Made by a program: the position numbers and the translations under genes. A stretch of DNA of 64,000 nt from Variovorax sp. Root318D1 (lineage in GTDB: Bacteria; Pseudomonadota; Gammaproteobacteria; Burkholderiales; Burkholderiaceae_C): NCBI RefSeq assembly GCF_001424835.1, contig NZ_LMCQ01000001.1:5602-69601 (forward strand), in the 5' to 3' direction. The notes beneath the pieces are model-generated. The model worked only from the letters and a program-made list of their open reading frames with translations. It was not told the DNA's origin and did no database searches. Of this stretch, positions 47,126 through 55,172 are shown in pieces (position 1 is the stretch's first letter; each line of letters starts with the position of its first letter).

Positions 47126-48100
47126 ATGCTCTCGCTGCTCGCCCTCAGCTGCCCGCAATGTTCGGCACCGTTGCCGCGTGCAGCGCGCTGGCGCACCGTC
47201 AACTGCAACTATTGCGGCGCCACCATCACGCGTGGCGAGGAAACCGTCGAGCGCGAGAGCTTTCGCGCGGCGCTGCGCCGGGCGAATGCCGACCACGGCG
47301 ACACCGGGCGCACGCTGCAATGGCGCGGCGCGCGCTACCGCGTGCTGGCACCGCTGGCCATCGGCGAGCACAGCGAAGTGCTGCTGGCCGAGCGGCTCGG
47401 TGCGCTGCCGGAGCGCGTCACGGCCAAGCTGGCACGCGAATCCGCGGACGGCGCCGTGCTGCTGCGCGAAGCCGCGGTGCTGCAGGCCTTGCAGGCGCTC
47501 GCCATGCCGGGCGCTTCGTATTTCACGCGCCGCCTGCCGCAGCCCGTCGGCACGGGGCTGGCCGAAGGGCTCGCAGACGGTGGCCGCCAGGCACTGATGC
47601 TGCGCCACCCGCCCGGTTTCTGGGGCAGCCTGCACAACGTGCAGCAGGCCAACCCGCGGGGCATCGATGCGCGGCACGCCGTGTGGCTCTGGCGACGCAT
47701 GCTGGAGGTGCTGGCCTTTGTGCACGACGCGGGCTGGACCCACCGCGACCTGTCGCCCGCGCATGCACTCGTGCATCCGCGCGACCATGGCGTGCTGATC
47801 GTCGGTTGGTCGCGGGCGCAGCAGGCATCCGGCCCGGCCCATGCCGCCGCCGCAGCGCGCGACCTGATGCAAAGCGCCTGGACCGTGCGCGCCGTGCTGC
47901 ACGGCCGGGCCGATGACAGCCCCGGTGTGGGCGACCGCACGCCCGCGCCGCTCGCCGCCTTGCTGCGCCGGTGCAGCGAAGACGCCGCCGAATGCCAGCG
48001 GCTGGGCGCGCGCGGCATCGAGCAGGCGCTGTCCACCGCATCGCACGAAGCCTTCGGCACGCCGCAGTTCGTTCATTTCGACCCGGCGCCCGGCGCCTGA
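47126..48100 (+). CDS. Zinc-ribbon protein kinase-like protein, probable pseudokinase
   Basis: This 324-residue protein begins with a four-Cys zinc ribbon (C9/C12, C27/C30: CPQC and CNYC). A kinase-fold domain follows: RYRVLAPLAIGEHSEVLLAE as a Gly-loop equivalent, VTAKLA with the ATP-binding Lys, REAAVLQAL with the helix-C Glu, and HRDLSPAH with catalytic-loop Asp208. The catalytic-loop Asn is His213, and the metal-binding DFG is replaced by VGW (226-228), so phosphotransfer is doubtful. It is tightly placed between the CNNM gene and a vWA gene. Function unknown; a scaffold or sensor in the cassette is inferred. Confidence 0.7.
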   Translation: MLSLLALSCPQCSAPLPRAARWRTVNCNYCGATITRGEETVERESFRAALRRANADHGDTGRTLQWRGARYRVLAPLAIGEHSEVLLAERLGALPERVTAKLARESADGAVLLREAAVLQALQALAMPGASYFTRRLPQPVGTGLAEGLADGGRQALMLRHPPGFWGSLHNVQQANPRGIDARHAVWLWRRMLEVLAFVHDAGWTHRDLSPAHALVHPRDHGVLIVGWSRAQQASGPAHAAAAARDLMQSAWTVRAVLHGRADDSPGVGDRTPAPLAALLRRCSEDAAECQRLGARGIEQALSTASHEAFGTPQFVHFDPAPGA

Positions 48101-48136
48101 AAACAACCATCGAAGAAAACAGAGGAGCACGCACCC

Positions 48137-49108
48137 ATGGGCTACGGAAACTACTCGCATGCCGCTCACACGGCGCTCATTGCCGACCGCGCCGCCAAGC
48201 CCGGTTCCGAGGTGTTCACCCAGACCGCCACGCACCCGCTGATGAACCCGCACGGGCTCAAGGTGCGCGAGTCGCGCGACAACGCCGATCACCCCAACTC
48301 GCTGGGCATTGCGTTCGCGCTCGACGTCACGGGCTCGATGGGCGACATCCCGCAGATCCTCGCGCGCCGCGAGCTGCCCACCTTCATGAAGCTCTTGACC
48401 GATTGCGGCGTGGCCGACCCGCAGCTCATGTTCATGGCCATCGGCGATGCGAATTCCGACCAGGCTTCGCTGCAGGTGGGTCAATTCGAATCGACCGCGC
48501 CGCTCATGGACCAGTGGCTGACCTGGAGCTATCTCGAAGGCGGGGGCGGTGGCAGCGGCGAAGAAAGCTACGAGCTGGCCTTCTACGTGATGGCGCAGCA
48601 CACCGACATGGACTGCTGGGTGAAGCGCAAGAAGCGCGGCTACCTGTTCGTGACCGGCGACGAGCTGCCGTATCCCGCCGTCTCGCGCCGCCAGGTCGAG
48701 GGGCTTATCGGCGAGAAGCTCGACGAAGACATTCCCATCGAGGAAGTCATTGCCGCCGCGGCCGAAACCTGCCACCTGTTCTTCCTGATACCCGACGCAC
48801 AGCGCCGCCGCCGCTGCGAGCCGCGCTGGCGCGAACTGCTCGGCGACCACGTGATCTGCATGGATTCGCCCGACGACGCTTGCGCAGTGGCCGCCGGCAT
48901 CGTGGCCCTCACCGAGAAGGCCGTGCCTCATCTCGACGGCCTGGCCAAGGTGATGGCCGCCACCGGCATGGAGAAGCAGCGCGTCGCCGGCGTGCTGCAT
49001 GCGCTCGACGGCTATGCCGCGCTGCTCGATCCGCTGGCGCCGCGGCGCGCACCGCCTGCAGCGGCCTCGGCGCCGCGTTCCTCGTGGTGGAAGCGGCTCT
49101 TCGGTTGA
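48137..49108 (+). CDS. von Willebrand factor A-domain protein
   Basis: This 323-residue cytoplasmic protein has a vWA domain starting near residue 55 with the metal-site motif FALDVTGSMGD (DxTxS variant of DxSxS) and a second metal Asp in MFMAIGDAN. A Gly-rich loop (SYLEGGGGGSGEE) follows. No signal peptide is seen; the tail ends in SSWWKRLFG. The start ATG 48137 has AGAGGAG upstream. vWA proteins usually mediate metal-dependent protein contacts; partners here are probably the flanking pseudokinase and PurA-like proteins. Confidence 0.8.
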   Translation: MGYGNYSHAAHTALIADRAAKPGSEVFTQTATHPLMNPHGLKVRESRDNADHPNSLGIAFALDVTGSMGDIPQILARRELPTFMKLLTDCGVADPQLMFMAIGDANSDQASLQVGQFESTAPLMDQWLTWSYLEGGGGGSGEESYELAFYVMAQHTDMDCWVKRKKRGYLFVTGDELPYPAVSRRQVEGLIGEKLDEDIPIEEVIAAAAETCHLFFLIPDAQRRRRCEPRWRELLGDHVICMDSPDDACAVAAGIVALTEKAVPHLDGLAKVMAATGMEKQRVAGVLHALDGYAALLDPLAPRRAPPAAASAPRSSWWKRLFG

Positions 49109-49115
49109 CCGCCGT

Positions 49116-50474
49116 GTGAGCTCGGCAGCACACCCGACGCGCTACGTCTCGCTGCTCGGCCTGGGCTTTGGCGACTGCGGCAAGGGCCGCTTCACCGACC
49201 ACCTGTGCGCCGAGCTGCAGGCCCACACCGTGGTGCGCTTCAACGGCGGCGCGCAGGCCGGCCACAACGTGGTGCTGGCCGACGGCCGCCACCACACCTT
49301 TTCGCAGTTCGGCGCCGGCAGCTTTCACGCCGGCATGGCGACCGTGCTCGCGAGCCCGGTGATAGTGCATCCGACCGCGCTGCGCGTCGAGGAAGAAGCG
49401 CTGCGCCGCGTGGGCGTGAACGACGCCTTCGCTCGCTTGCTGATCGATGCGCGCTGCCGCGTCACCACGCCGTTCCACCAGGCCGCGGGCCGCCTGCGCG
49501 AATGGGCGAGGGGAGCGGCGGCGCATGGCAGCTGCGGCGTGGGCGTCGGAGAAACGGTGCGGCAGGCGCTGGCCGCGCCCGGCACGGCCCTGCGCTACGG
49601 CGACATGCGGCACCCCGCGCGCGCACTCGAAAAGCTCGAAGCCCTGCGCATCGCGCTGCAGCGCGAGTTCGCAGAAGCGGCACCTCCCCATGCCGAGGCC
49701 GCGCAGGAACTGGCGCTGCTCGGCGACGCGACGCTTGCGCAGCGCTGGCTCGACGCGGCGGCGCCGTGCCTGCGCCTGTCGCCACCCGCGAGTGTCGACG
49801 CCATCGGCCAGCGCCTGGCGCGCCCCGGCACCGTGCTGTTCGAAGGCGCGCAGGGCGTGCTGCTCGACGAGTGGCGCGGCTTTCATCCGCACACCACCTG
49901 GAGCACCATCTCCACCGCCGCCGTCGAAGCCGTGCTGCGCGATGCCGGCATCGATGCGCCCGTGCAGCACCTGGGCGTGCTGCGCAGCTACATCACGCGC
50001 CACGGTCCCGGGCCGCTGCCCACGCACGACCGCGCGCTCGATGCGCGGCTGGCCGAACCGCACAACGCCGACGAAGGCTGGCAAGGCGTGTTTCGCCGCG
50101 GCCATCCCGATGCAGTGCTGCTGCGCTATGCGCTCGCCACGGTCGGCCCGCTCCATGGGCTGGTGGCCAGCCATCTCGATGCGGTGGAAGGCGCCGGCCT
50201 GCGCTGGTGCGCGGGCTATCGCACCGCCGACGGCGCCAGCCTCGCGTCGCTGCCATTGGCCGACGACGCGACGGACCTCGAGCAGCAGCACCGGTTGACG
50301 CAGTTGCTGCAAGGCGCGCAGCCGCTTTACGAGCCCGGCGGTATCGCCACCCCCGAGGCATGGATCGAAAGAGTCGAAGCCTTGAGCGGCCAGCGCGTGC
50401 GCTACGGCGCATTCGGGCCTGCGCGCGGCGCGGTGCGGTCCTTGCATGCCTTTGGCCAGATTGACCAGGTCTGA
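49116..50474 (+). CDS. Adenylosuccinate synthetase-like protein (divergent PurA paralogue)
   Basis: This 452-residue protein has a GTG start eight bases after the vWA stop. PurA blocks are recognisable in order: GLGFGDCGKGR (for GDEGKGK), FNGGAQAGHNVV with His50, GSCGVGVGET (for GTTGRGIGP), LFEGAQGVLLDE, YITRHGPGPLPTH and SHLDAVEG (for TKLD). The two residues matching E. coli catalytic Asp13 and His41 are kept, so ligation chemistry on a purine nucleotide is plausible. The guanine-binding Lys is replaced by His, and surroundings differ. It is unlikely to be the housekeeping PurA. Confidence 0.8.
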   Translation: MSSAAHPTRYVSLLGLGFGDCGKGRFTDHLCAELQAHTVVRFNGGAQAGHNVVLADGRHHTFSQFGAGSFHAGMATVLASPVIVHPTALRVEEEALRRVGVNDAFARLLIDARCRVTTPFHQAAGRLREWARGAAAHGSCGVGVGETVRQALAAPGTALRYGDMRHPARALEKLEALRIALQREFAEAAPPHAEAAQELALLGDATLAQRWLDAAAPCLRLSPPASVDAIGQRLARPGTVLFEGAQGVLLDEWRGFHPHTTWSTISTAAVEAVLRDAGIDAPVQHLGVLRSYITRHGPGPLPTHDRALDARLAEPHNADEGWQGVFRRGHPDAVLLRYALATVGPLHGLVASHLDAVEGAGLRWCAGYRTADGASLASLPLADDATDLEQQHRLTQLLQGAQPLYEPGGIATPEAWIERVEALSGQRVRYGAFGPARGAVRSLHAFGQIDQV

Positions 50475-50534
50475 AAAACCGGCGCAAGCACCCTCAAGCA
50501 GAATCCGAAGCCATCACCACGATTGACAGCCCAC

Positions 50535-51194
50535 ATGAACCCGACCGAAGACATCTACACCGAGCCCAACGCCGATCCCGACACGCTGGCCAACCTCGGC
50601 CCGCTGCGCGCCATGGCCGGCATCTGGGAGGGCAGCCGGGGGGTGGACGTCAAGCCCAAGCGCGAAGGCCCGAAGACGCAGGTCTACGTCGAGCGCTACG
50701 AGCTGCAGCCGATCGATCCGCAGACCAACGGCCCCCAGCTTCTGTATGGCCTGCGTTACCACACCTACATCCACAAGCCCGGCCTCACCAAGATGTACCA
50801 CGACCAGGTGGGCTACTGGCTCTGGGAGCCGGCCACCGAGACCGTGCTGCACACACTGGCCATTCCGCGCGGACAGGTGGCCATGGCCAGCGGCCACGCC
50901 AAGGCCGGCGACACGCGCTTCACGCTCAGCGCCGAGCGCGGCAGCCTGGTGAACGGCATCGTGTCCAACCCATTCATCGAGCACGCCTTCACCACGCTGG
51001 CGTGGAACATCACCGTCACCATCAATGCCGACGGCACCTGGTCTTACGACCAGGACACGGTGATGCAGATCCAGGGGCAGGCCGAGCCGTTCCATCACAC
51101 CGACCGCAACACGCTGACGCGTGTCGAGGCGCCGGGGCTCAACCCCCTGGCGATGCCCGATGCGCCGGCAGCCGTGATGACGCAGCCAAGCTAG
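50535..51194 (+). CDS. Heme-binding-type beta-barrel (FABP/nitrobindin-like) protein
   Basis: This 219-residue protein starts at ATG 50535 (MNPTEDIYTE). The block LRAMAGIWEGSRGVD resembles the GxWxGxG start of nitrobindin-like beta-barrels. Further characteristic blocks are LLYGLRYHTYIHKPG, YHDQVGYWLWEPATETVLHT and PFHHTDRNTLTRVEAPG. It could bind heme or a fatty-acid-like ligand. It is 60 bases after the PurA-like gene, so membership in the same operon is uncertain. It converges on the autotransporter gene. Confidence 0.65.
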   Translation: MNPTEDIYTEPNADPDTLANLGPLRAMAGIWEGSRGVDVKPKREGPKTQVYVERYELQPIDPQTNGPQLLYGLRYHTYIHKPGLTKMYHDQVGYWLWEPATETVLHTLAIPRGQVAMASGHAKAGDTRFTLSAERGSLVNGIVSNPFIEHAFTTLAWNITVTINADGTWSYDQDTVMQIQGQAEPFHHTDRNTLTRVEAPGLNPLAMPDAPAAVMTQPS

Positions 51195-51212
51195 CAGAGC
51201 CGGCGGCGCGCC

Positions 51213-54200
51213 TCACCAGCGCACCTTCAGCCCCACGCTGGCGTTGAGCCCGCTTTTCACGCGCGCCCCGCCACCCGAGGCCCACAGCTTGCCCACCTCG
51301 CCATAGAGGCTCATGCCCGGCGTCAGCCGCAGCGTGGCGCCCGCGGCCAGCTCGGTGCTGGTGCCGCCGGTGCGTGTGGCAATGTCGGTGAAGCCCGCCG
51401 GACCGATGAAGCGGGTCACGTCCGTGCCGCTGCTGCTGCGGTAGAGGTTCAGCCGCGCATAGGGTTGCAGCGGACCGGCGCCGGTGGTCATCTCGCCCTT
51501 GACGCGGACGCCAGCGCGCACCAGCCAGCCGCTGTGGCTGTCCTGCTGCACCAGGGCGCCGACGATGCTGGCGTCGTCCAGGCTCACACGTTGGTGCACC
51601 AGCTGCAGCTGCGGCTCCACGATCCAGTCCGGCGAGATACGGAAGCCCTGGCCCACCTCGATGGAGGCCAGCAGGCTGTTGCCCTTGCCCGAACCAGCGG
51701 AACCCAGCGCGGTCGATGCGGTGTAGCGGTGACGCCCGGCCTGCAGCACGCCGTCCAGGTACAGGCCGCTGTCGTTCTTCCAGGTGGCGTAGGCACCGAG
51801 ATACTGGCTCCGGAGCTCGTTGGAGCCGACCGCGTAGTTCGGCAGGCCGCGCGCGAAGCCGTTCACGTCCATGTGGCCTTCGAGCTCGCCCACGTAGAGG
51901 CCCACGTGCCAGTTGGGGTTGGCCCACAGGTCGGCGCCGGCCTGGAAGCCCGTGAGCCGCCCTTCGCTGCGCGGGCTCACGGTGCCGGCTTGGCCGATGT
52001 TGCGGTCCATGCGGATGATGCGGGCCCAGGCCTGCCGATAGCCCTGGCCGCTTGTTTCGCTGATGCCGGCGGCCGTATCGTCGCCGACGCGCTGATGCAG
52101 GTTGCCCACCATGGCCAGGTTGGCCTGGCGGAACTGCTCAGGCAGTGCGGCATACAGCGGCACTTCGACGCGATAGGTGGGCACCGTCAAGCCGCCTGGG
52201 GACGACGGCGTACCGCCGTCTTCGCTCAGCGGGTTGCCCTCGTTCGGCGGGGGCGCGGGAGGCGCGGGCGGTGCCGGCGGTGCTGGGGGCGCTGGCGGTG
52301 CAGGTGGCGCCGGTGGCGCCGGTGGCGCCGGTGGTGCTGGGGGCGCCGGCGGTGCAGGTGGCGGCGGTGGCGGTGGTGGCGGTGGGGGGGGCGGTGGCGG
52401 TGGCGCGACGATGATGCCGGAGCGCAGGTACCAGTTCTCGCCCGCGCCGGCCGCGTCGGCCGCATGCAGGCGGTACTCGTAGGCGCCGGCGTCGACGTGG
52501 CCGCCCGCGAGGACGAAGGCGCTGCGGGTGGTCTGTGCGGTCGTGGTGGCCCCGTCCATCGCGGTCACCACCTCGATGCCGCTGCCGGTGGTCAGCGCGC
52601 CCAGGCCGCCCAGGTTGGTGATCTGTATGAATGTGGTGCCGCTCGCGACGGCCGAGCACCCGCACAGGATCAACCGGTCGCTCAGGCTGCTGCTCGTGCC
52701 GAGGGCCGTGCCCAGGCGCAGCGTGCCGCCGTTGCCTACCCAGGGGCCCTGCACCGTGAGCGTGGCGCCCGGCACGCTGCTCAGCAGCGAGACGGTGCCG
52801 CCGATGGCCATCGATGCGATGGTCTGGCTGTGGCCGGCCAGGTCGAGCGTGGCGCCCGGCGCCACCGTGAAGTTGCTGGCGTGGCTGAAGGTATTGGCCG
52901 CGCCCGCGCGCAGGGTGCCCGCGGCGACGTTGGTGGCGCCCGTGTACGTGCTGGCTGCGCCGAGCGTCAGCGTGCCCGCGCCATCCTTCACGAGCCCGCC
53001 GACGCCCGAGATGGGGCCCGACCACGTCATGCCGTAGCCGTGAGTGTCGATGGTGCCCGTGCCGTCGATCCGCAAGGCATTGGCCATGTTCAGGCCATCG
53101 GCGCCGGGGCTCACGCTGGCGGCAGCCCCGCTATCGATGCCGATGGCGCCCACCAGCGATGAGCCCGCGTTCACGGTCAGGCTGTTGACGCCGCCCGTGA
53201 ACCGGACAGCCGATGCACGCGTGACGCCGTCGCCACCGAGCCCGCCGGCAATGGTGCCGTTGTTGGTGATGAAGAGGTTGGCGCCCACCACGCCTTCGCC
53301 GCCGGCGCCGTTGGCACCGCTTGCGCCACCGTTGCTGTTGGCCCCGCCGATGCCGCCCGTTCCACCGGCAATGGTGCCGCTGTTGATGAGCGTCGCGCCG
53401 GTGCCGGTGGACCACAGCCCGATGCCGCCGTCGCCGCCACCACCGGGCGCACCGGTGCCGCCCGCGCCGCCGCCGCCGGCTCCGCCAGTGCCACCGGCGC
53501 CGCCGGTGATCTGCCCGGAGTTGTTGACCGTCACGGTGCTGCCTGCCAGCGTGACGCCGTGCCCGCCGGCGCCCCCGCCGCCGCCCGCGGCGTTGACGCG
53601 GGCCGGCAGCAGTTCGGAGCCGCCGGCTCCGCCCACACCGCCCGTGATGTTGGCGCTGGTGCCGAAGTTGAATCCTGGAGACGCCGCGCGAAAGAAGAAT
53701 CCGCCGCCGCCGCTGCCGCCGCCACCGCCTTGCGAATAGGCATCGCCACCTTTGCCGCCTGCGCCGCCCGTGGAGTTGCCGGAGGCGAAGTAGTCGCCGA
53801 GCGGGCCGATCAGCGTGGACCCATAGCCTCCCGCGCCGCCGCCGCCGGCCGCCCAGAAGCCGTTGCCGCCTGCACCTCCGCGGCCTCCGGTGAAGTTTCC
53901 GAAGGACGCGAGGGCGCTGGAACTCAGCACCAGGCCGTAGTAGCCGCCGCCTCCTCCGCCGCCATAGCCGTTGCCGGCGCCGAACCCGCCGGTATGCGAT
54001 TCGCCCGCGGCGCCGTCGGCGCCGGGCGAGGCTCCCGCCGCACCGCCCGCGCCAGCGGTTGCGCCGGCGAAAGAGCCGACGTCGGCGGCGGAACCTGCCG
54101 TCACGCCGGCTTCGGTCGACGATCCGCCGTTACCCCCGTGCGCGCCCAGAGTGACATCGTTGAGGCCGCCGGCGCCGCCGCTGCCATTGCTGCCGCCCGC

Positions 54201-54434
54201 GCCGCCATGCAGTGCGGTGCTGATGGGCTGGCCGCCCGCGCCGCCGGCTGCCAGCGCGGTGGAGGCACTCAGGTACAGCACCGCGATGGCAATGGCATGC
54301 AGACTGAGCAACGCGGCCGCGCGCGGGGCGCCGCTGCCCGTGCTGGCCGAGCGCGCGTGGCCGCGCGAGATCTCGGGTGCGGCCACCCAGGTGCCGCGGG
54401 CGGGATTCCAGAGCGTTCGAAATATTCTGTTCAT
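51213..54434 (-). CDS. Glycine-rich type V autotransporter (adhesin-like)
   Basis: This 1073-residue autotransporter has an extended signal peptide region (MNRIFRTLWNPARGTWVAAP, then ARSAST and a hydrophobic core). The passenger (about 60-480) is made of Gly/Ala-rich repeats (GGAGGSNGSGGAGG style) followed by autotransporter-associated repeats (LVKDGAGTLTLGAASTYTGA). A poly-Pro and APP repeat tract links it to the C-terminal beta-barrel (~280 residues) ending in LKVRW with the terminal aromatic. It probably makes a surface adhesin. A run of eight C in its coding strand (52384-52391) lies in the Pro tract. Confidence 0.9.
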   Translation of the reverse strand: MNRIFRTLWNPARGTWVAAPEISRGHARSASTGSGAPRAAALLSLHAIAIAVLYLSASTALAAGGAGGQPISTALHGGAGGSNGSGGAGGLNDVTLGAHGGNGGSSTEAGVTAGSAADVGSFAGATAGAGGAAGASPGADGAAGESHTGGFGAGNGYGGGGGGGYYGLVLSSSALASFGNFTGGRGGAGGNGFWAAGGGGAGGYGSTLIGPLGDYFASGNSTGGAGGKGGDAYSQGGGGGSGGGGFFFRAASPGFNFGTSANITGGVGGAGGSELLPARVNAAGGGGGAGGHGVTLAGSTVTVNNSGQITGGAGGTGGAGGGGAGGTGAPGGGGDGGIGLWSTGTGATLINSGTIAGGTGGIGGANSNGGASGANGAGGEGVVGANLFITNNGTIAGGLGGDGVTRASAVRFTGGVNSLTVNAGSSLVGAIGIDSGAAASVSPGADGLNMANALRIDGTGTIDTHGYGMTWSGPISGVGGLVKDGAGTLTLGAASTYTGATNVAAGTLRAGAANTFSHASNFTVAPGATLDLAGHSQTIASMAIGGTVSLLSSVPGATLTVQGPWVGNGGTLRLGTALGTSSSLSDRLILCGCSAVASGTTFIQITNLGGLGALTTGSGIEVVTAMDGATTTAQTTRSAFVLAGGHVDAGAYEYRLHAADAAGAGENWYLRSGIIVAPPPPPPPPPPPPPPPPAPPAPPAPPAPPAPPAPPAPPAPPAPPAPPAPPAPPPNEGNPLSEDGGTPSSPGGLTVPTYRVEVPLYAALPEQFRQANLAMVGNLHQRVGDDTAAGISETSGQGYRQAWARIIRMDRNIGQAGTVSPRSEGRLTGFQAGADLWANPNWHVGLYVGELEGHMDVNGFARGLPNYAVGSNELRSQYLGAYATWKNDSGLYLDGVLQAGRHRYTASTALGSAGSGKGNSLLASIEVGQGFRISPDWIVEPQLQLVHQRVSLDDASIVGALVQQDSHSGWLVRAGVRVKGEMTTGAGPLQPYARLNLYRSSSGTDVTRFIGPAGFTDIATRTGGTSTELAAGATLRLTPGMSLYGEVGKLWASGGGARVKSGLNASVGLKVRW
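52244..52410. repeat. Poly-Pro / APP-coding tandem repeat in the autotransporter
   Basis: The plus strand shows repeats of a nine-base GGCGGTGCC-like unit (coding Ala-Pro-Pro on the minus strand), followed by GGC-rich sequence coding a run of prolines, including an uninterrupted G8 at 52384-52391. Repeat number can change by slippage. Confidence 0.85.
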
Positions 54435-54462
54435 GATTTACCTTTGCAGATGTGTTGCGCCT

Positions 54463-54609
54463 TCAGGCGGCGCGCCGCGCTGCAAGCAGCAGGAGCAGGC
54501 ACACGACCACTACCAGTGAAGCAAGCAGGGCGAATTCCATGAACGACATGCCCGCGTCCTCATGCAGCAGGTTGGTCAGGTTTCTTGGCTGCAGGTTGAG
54601 CGGTTCCAT
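54463..54609 (-). CDS. Small Flp/type IVb pilin-like peptide
   Basis: This 48-residue peptide starts at ATG 54609 (MEPLNLQPRN), with AGGGGA five bases before it. It contains EDAGMSFMEFALLASL followed by a ~20-residue hydrophobic helix and a short basic tail (AARRAA). Prepilin peptidase sites of Flp pilins have the form G/xxxxE[FY]; here G/MSFMEF fits exactly. No other tad/flp gene is in the window. It lies 28 bases upstream of the autotransporter start and shares its direction. It may instead be a small membrane protein with a chance match. Confidence 0.5.
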   Translation of the reverse strand: MEPLNLQPRNLTNLLHEDAGMSFMEFALLASLVVVVCLLLLLAARRAA

Positions 54610-54827
54610 GCGTGTCCCCTGGTGATGTGGCCGACCGGCGCTGCCTGGTCCCGGCATTGGGAGCAGGCACTTCGCCGTGGAATCACTTTAGGAATTGCGC
54701 CGCCCGCGCACATGAGCGGTGCGCCCCTTCCAGAACGAGACAAGCGCCCCGGCGCCATTGCAACGAGGCGTGACAAATCGCCTGTGTCCTACTGGCTCCG
54801 GCGCGCGCAGGCCCTAGGATTGGGGGG

Positions 54828-55172
54828 ATGAGCAAACTGATCCTTGCCTGCCTCGGCGCGGCCGCGTGGTGGGCCGCCGCCGCTGCCATGGCAGAACCCG
54901 TGAAAGTGCCCCTCGACAGCGACGACAAGGGCACCCTGTACGTGGCGCCCAACGTCAATTCCACCGAGACCTCGGCCTACACCAAGGGCGCCACCTTCGG
55001 CGTGCAGCGGCCCGACGGCAGCGGTACCTACATCGGCACCGACACCTCCACGCCCCGGCCCACCTATTCGCTGGGCGCGAGCACGGGCGGCAACGTCTCG
55101 CTCACGGGTGGCGTGCTGTCGGACGGCAAGACCAACAACGGCGTGAAGGCCGGGATCACCATCAAATATTGA
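54828..55172 (+). CDS. Small secreted protein of unknown function
   Basis: This 114-residue protein has a signal peptide (MSKLILACLGAAAWWAAAAA, cleavage near MAEP). The mature part is rich in Gly, Thr and Asn with beta-strand-like periodicity (GTLYVAPNVNSTETSAY; PTYSLGASTGGNVSL) and ends KAGITIKY. No family is recognised. GGGGGG lies directly before the ATG. Its stop overlaps the 3' end of the IclR gene by 11 bases. It could be a small outer-membrane or periplasmic protein. Confidence 0.7.
   Translation: MSKLILACLGAAAWWAAAAAMAEPVKVPLDSDDKGTLYVAPNVNSTETSAYTKGATFGVQRPDGSGTYIGTDTSTPRPTYSLGASTGGNVSLTGGVLSDGKTNNGVKAGITIKY

Noticed and set aside
47015-49000. 661-codon minus-strand frame across the pseudokinase and vWA genes
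   Set aside because: Low-complexity antisense product with no motif; the plus-strand genes have ribosome sites and recognisable domains.
52177-52482. Plus-strand poly-Gly frame (GGAGGAGG repeats) resembling a PE_PGRS-like protein
   Set aside because: It is the complement of the Pro/APP linker of the autotransporter.
51465-53162. 565-codon plus-strand frame inside the autotransporter gene
   Set aside because: Gly/Arg/Ala-rich shadow of the Pro/Gly repeats; the minus strand has a full autotransporter architecture.
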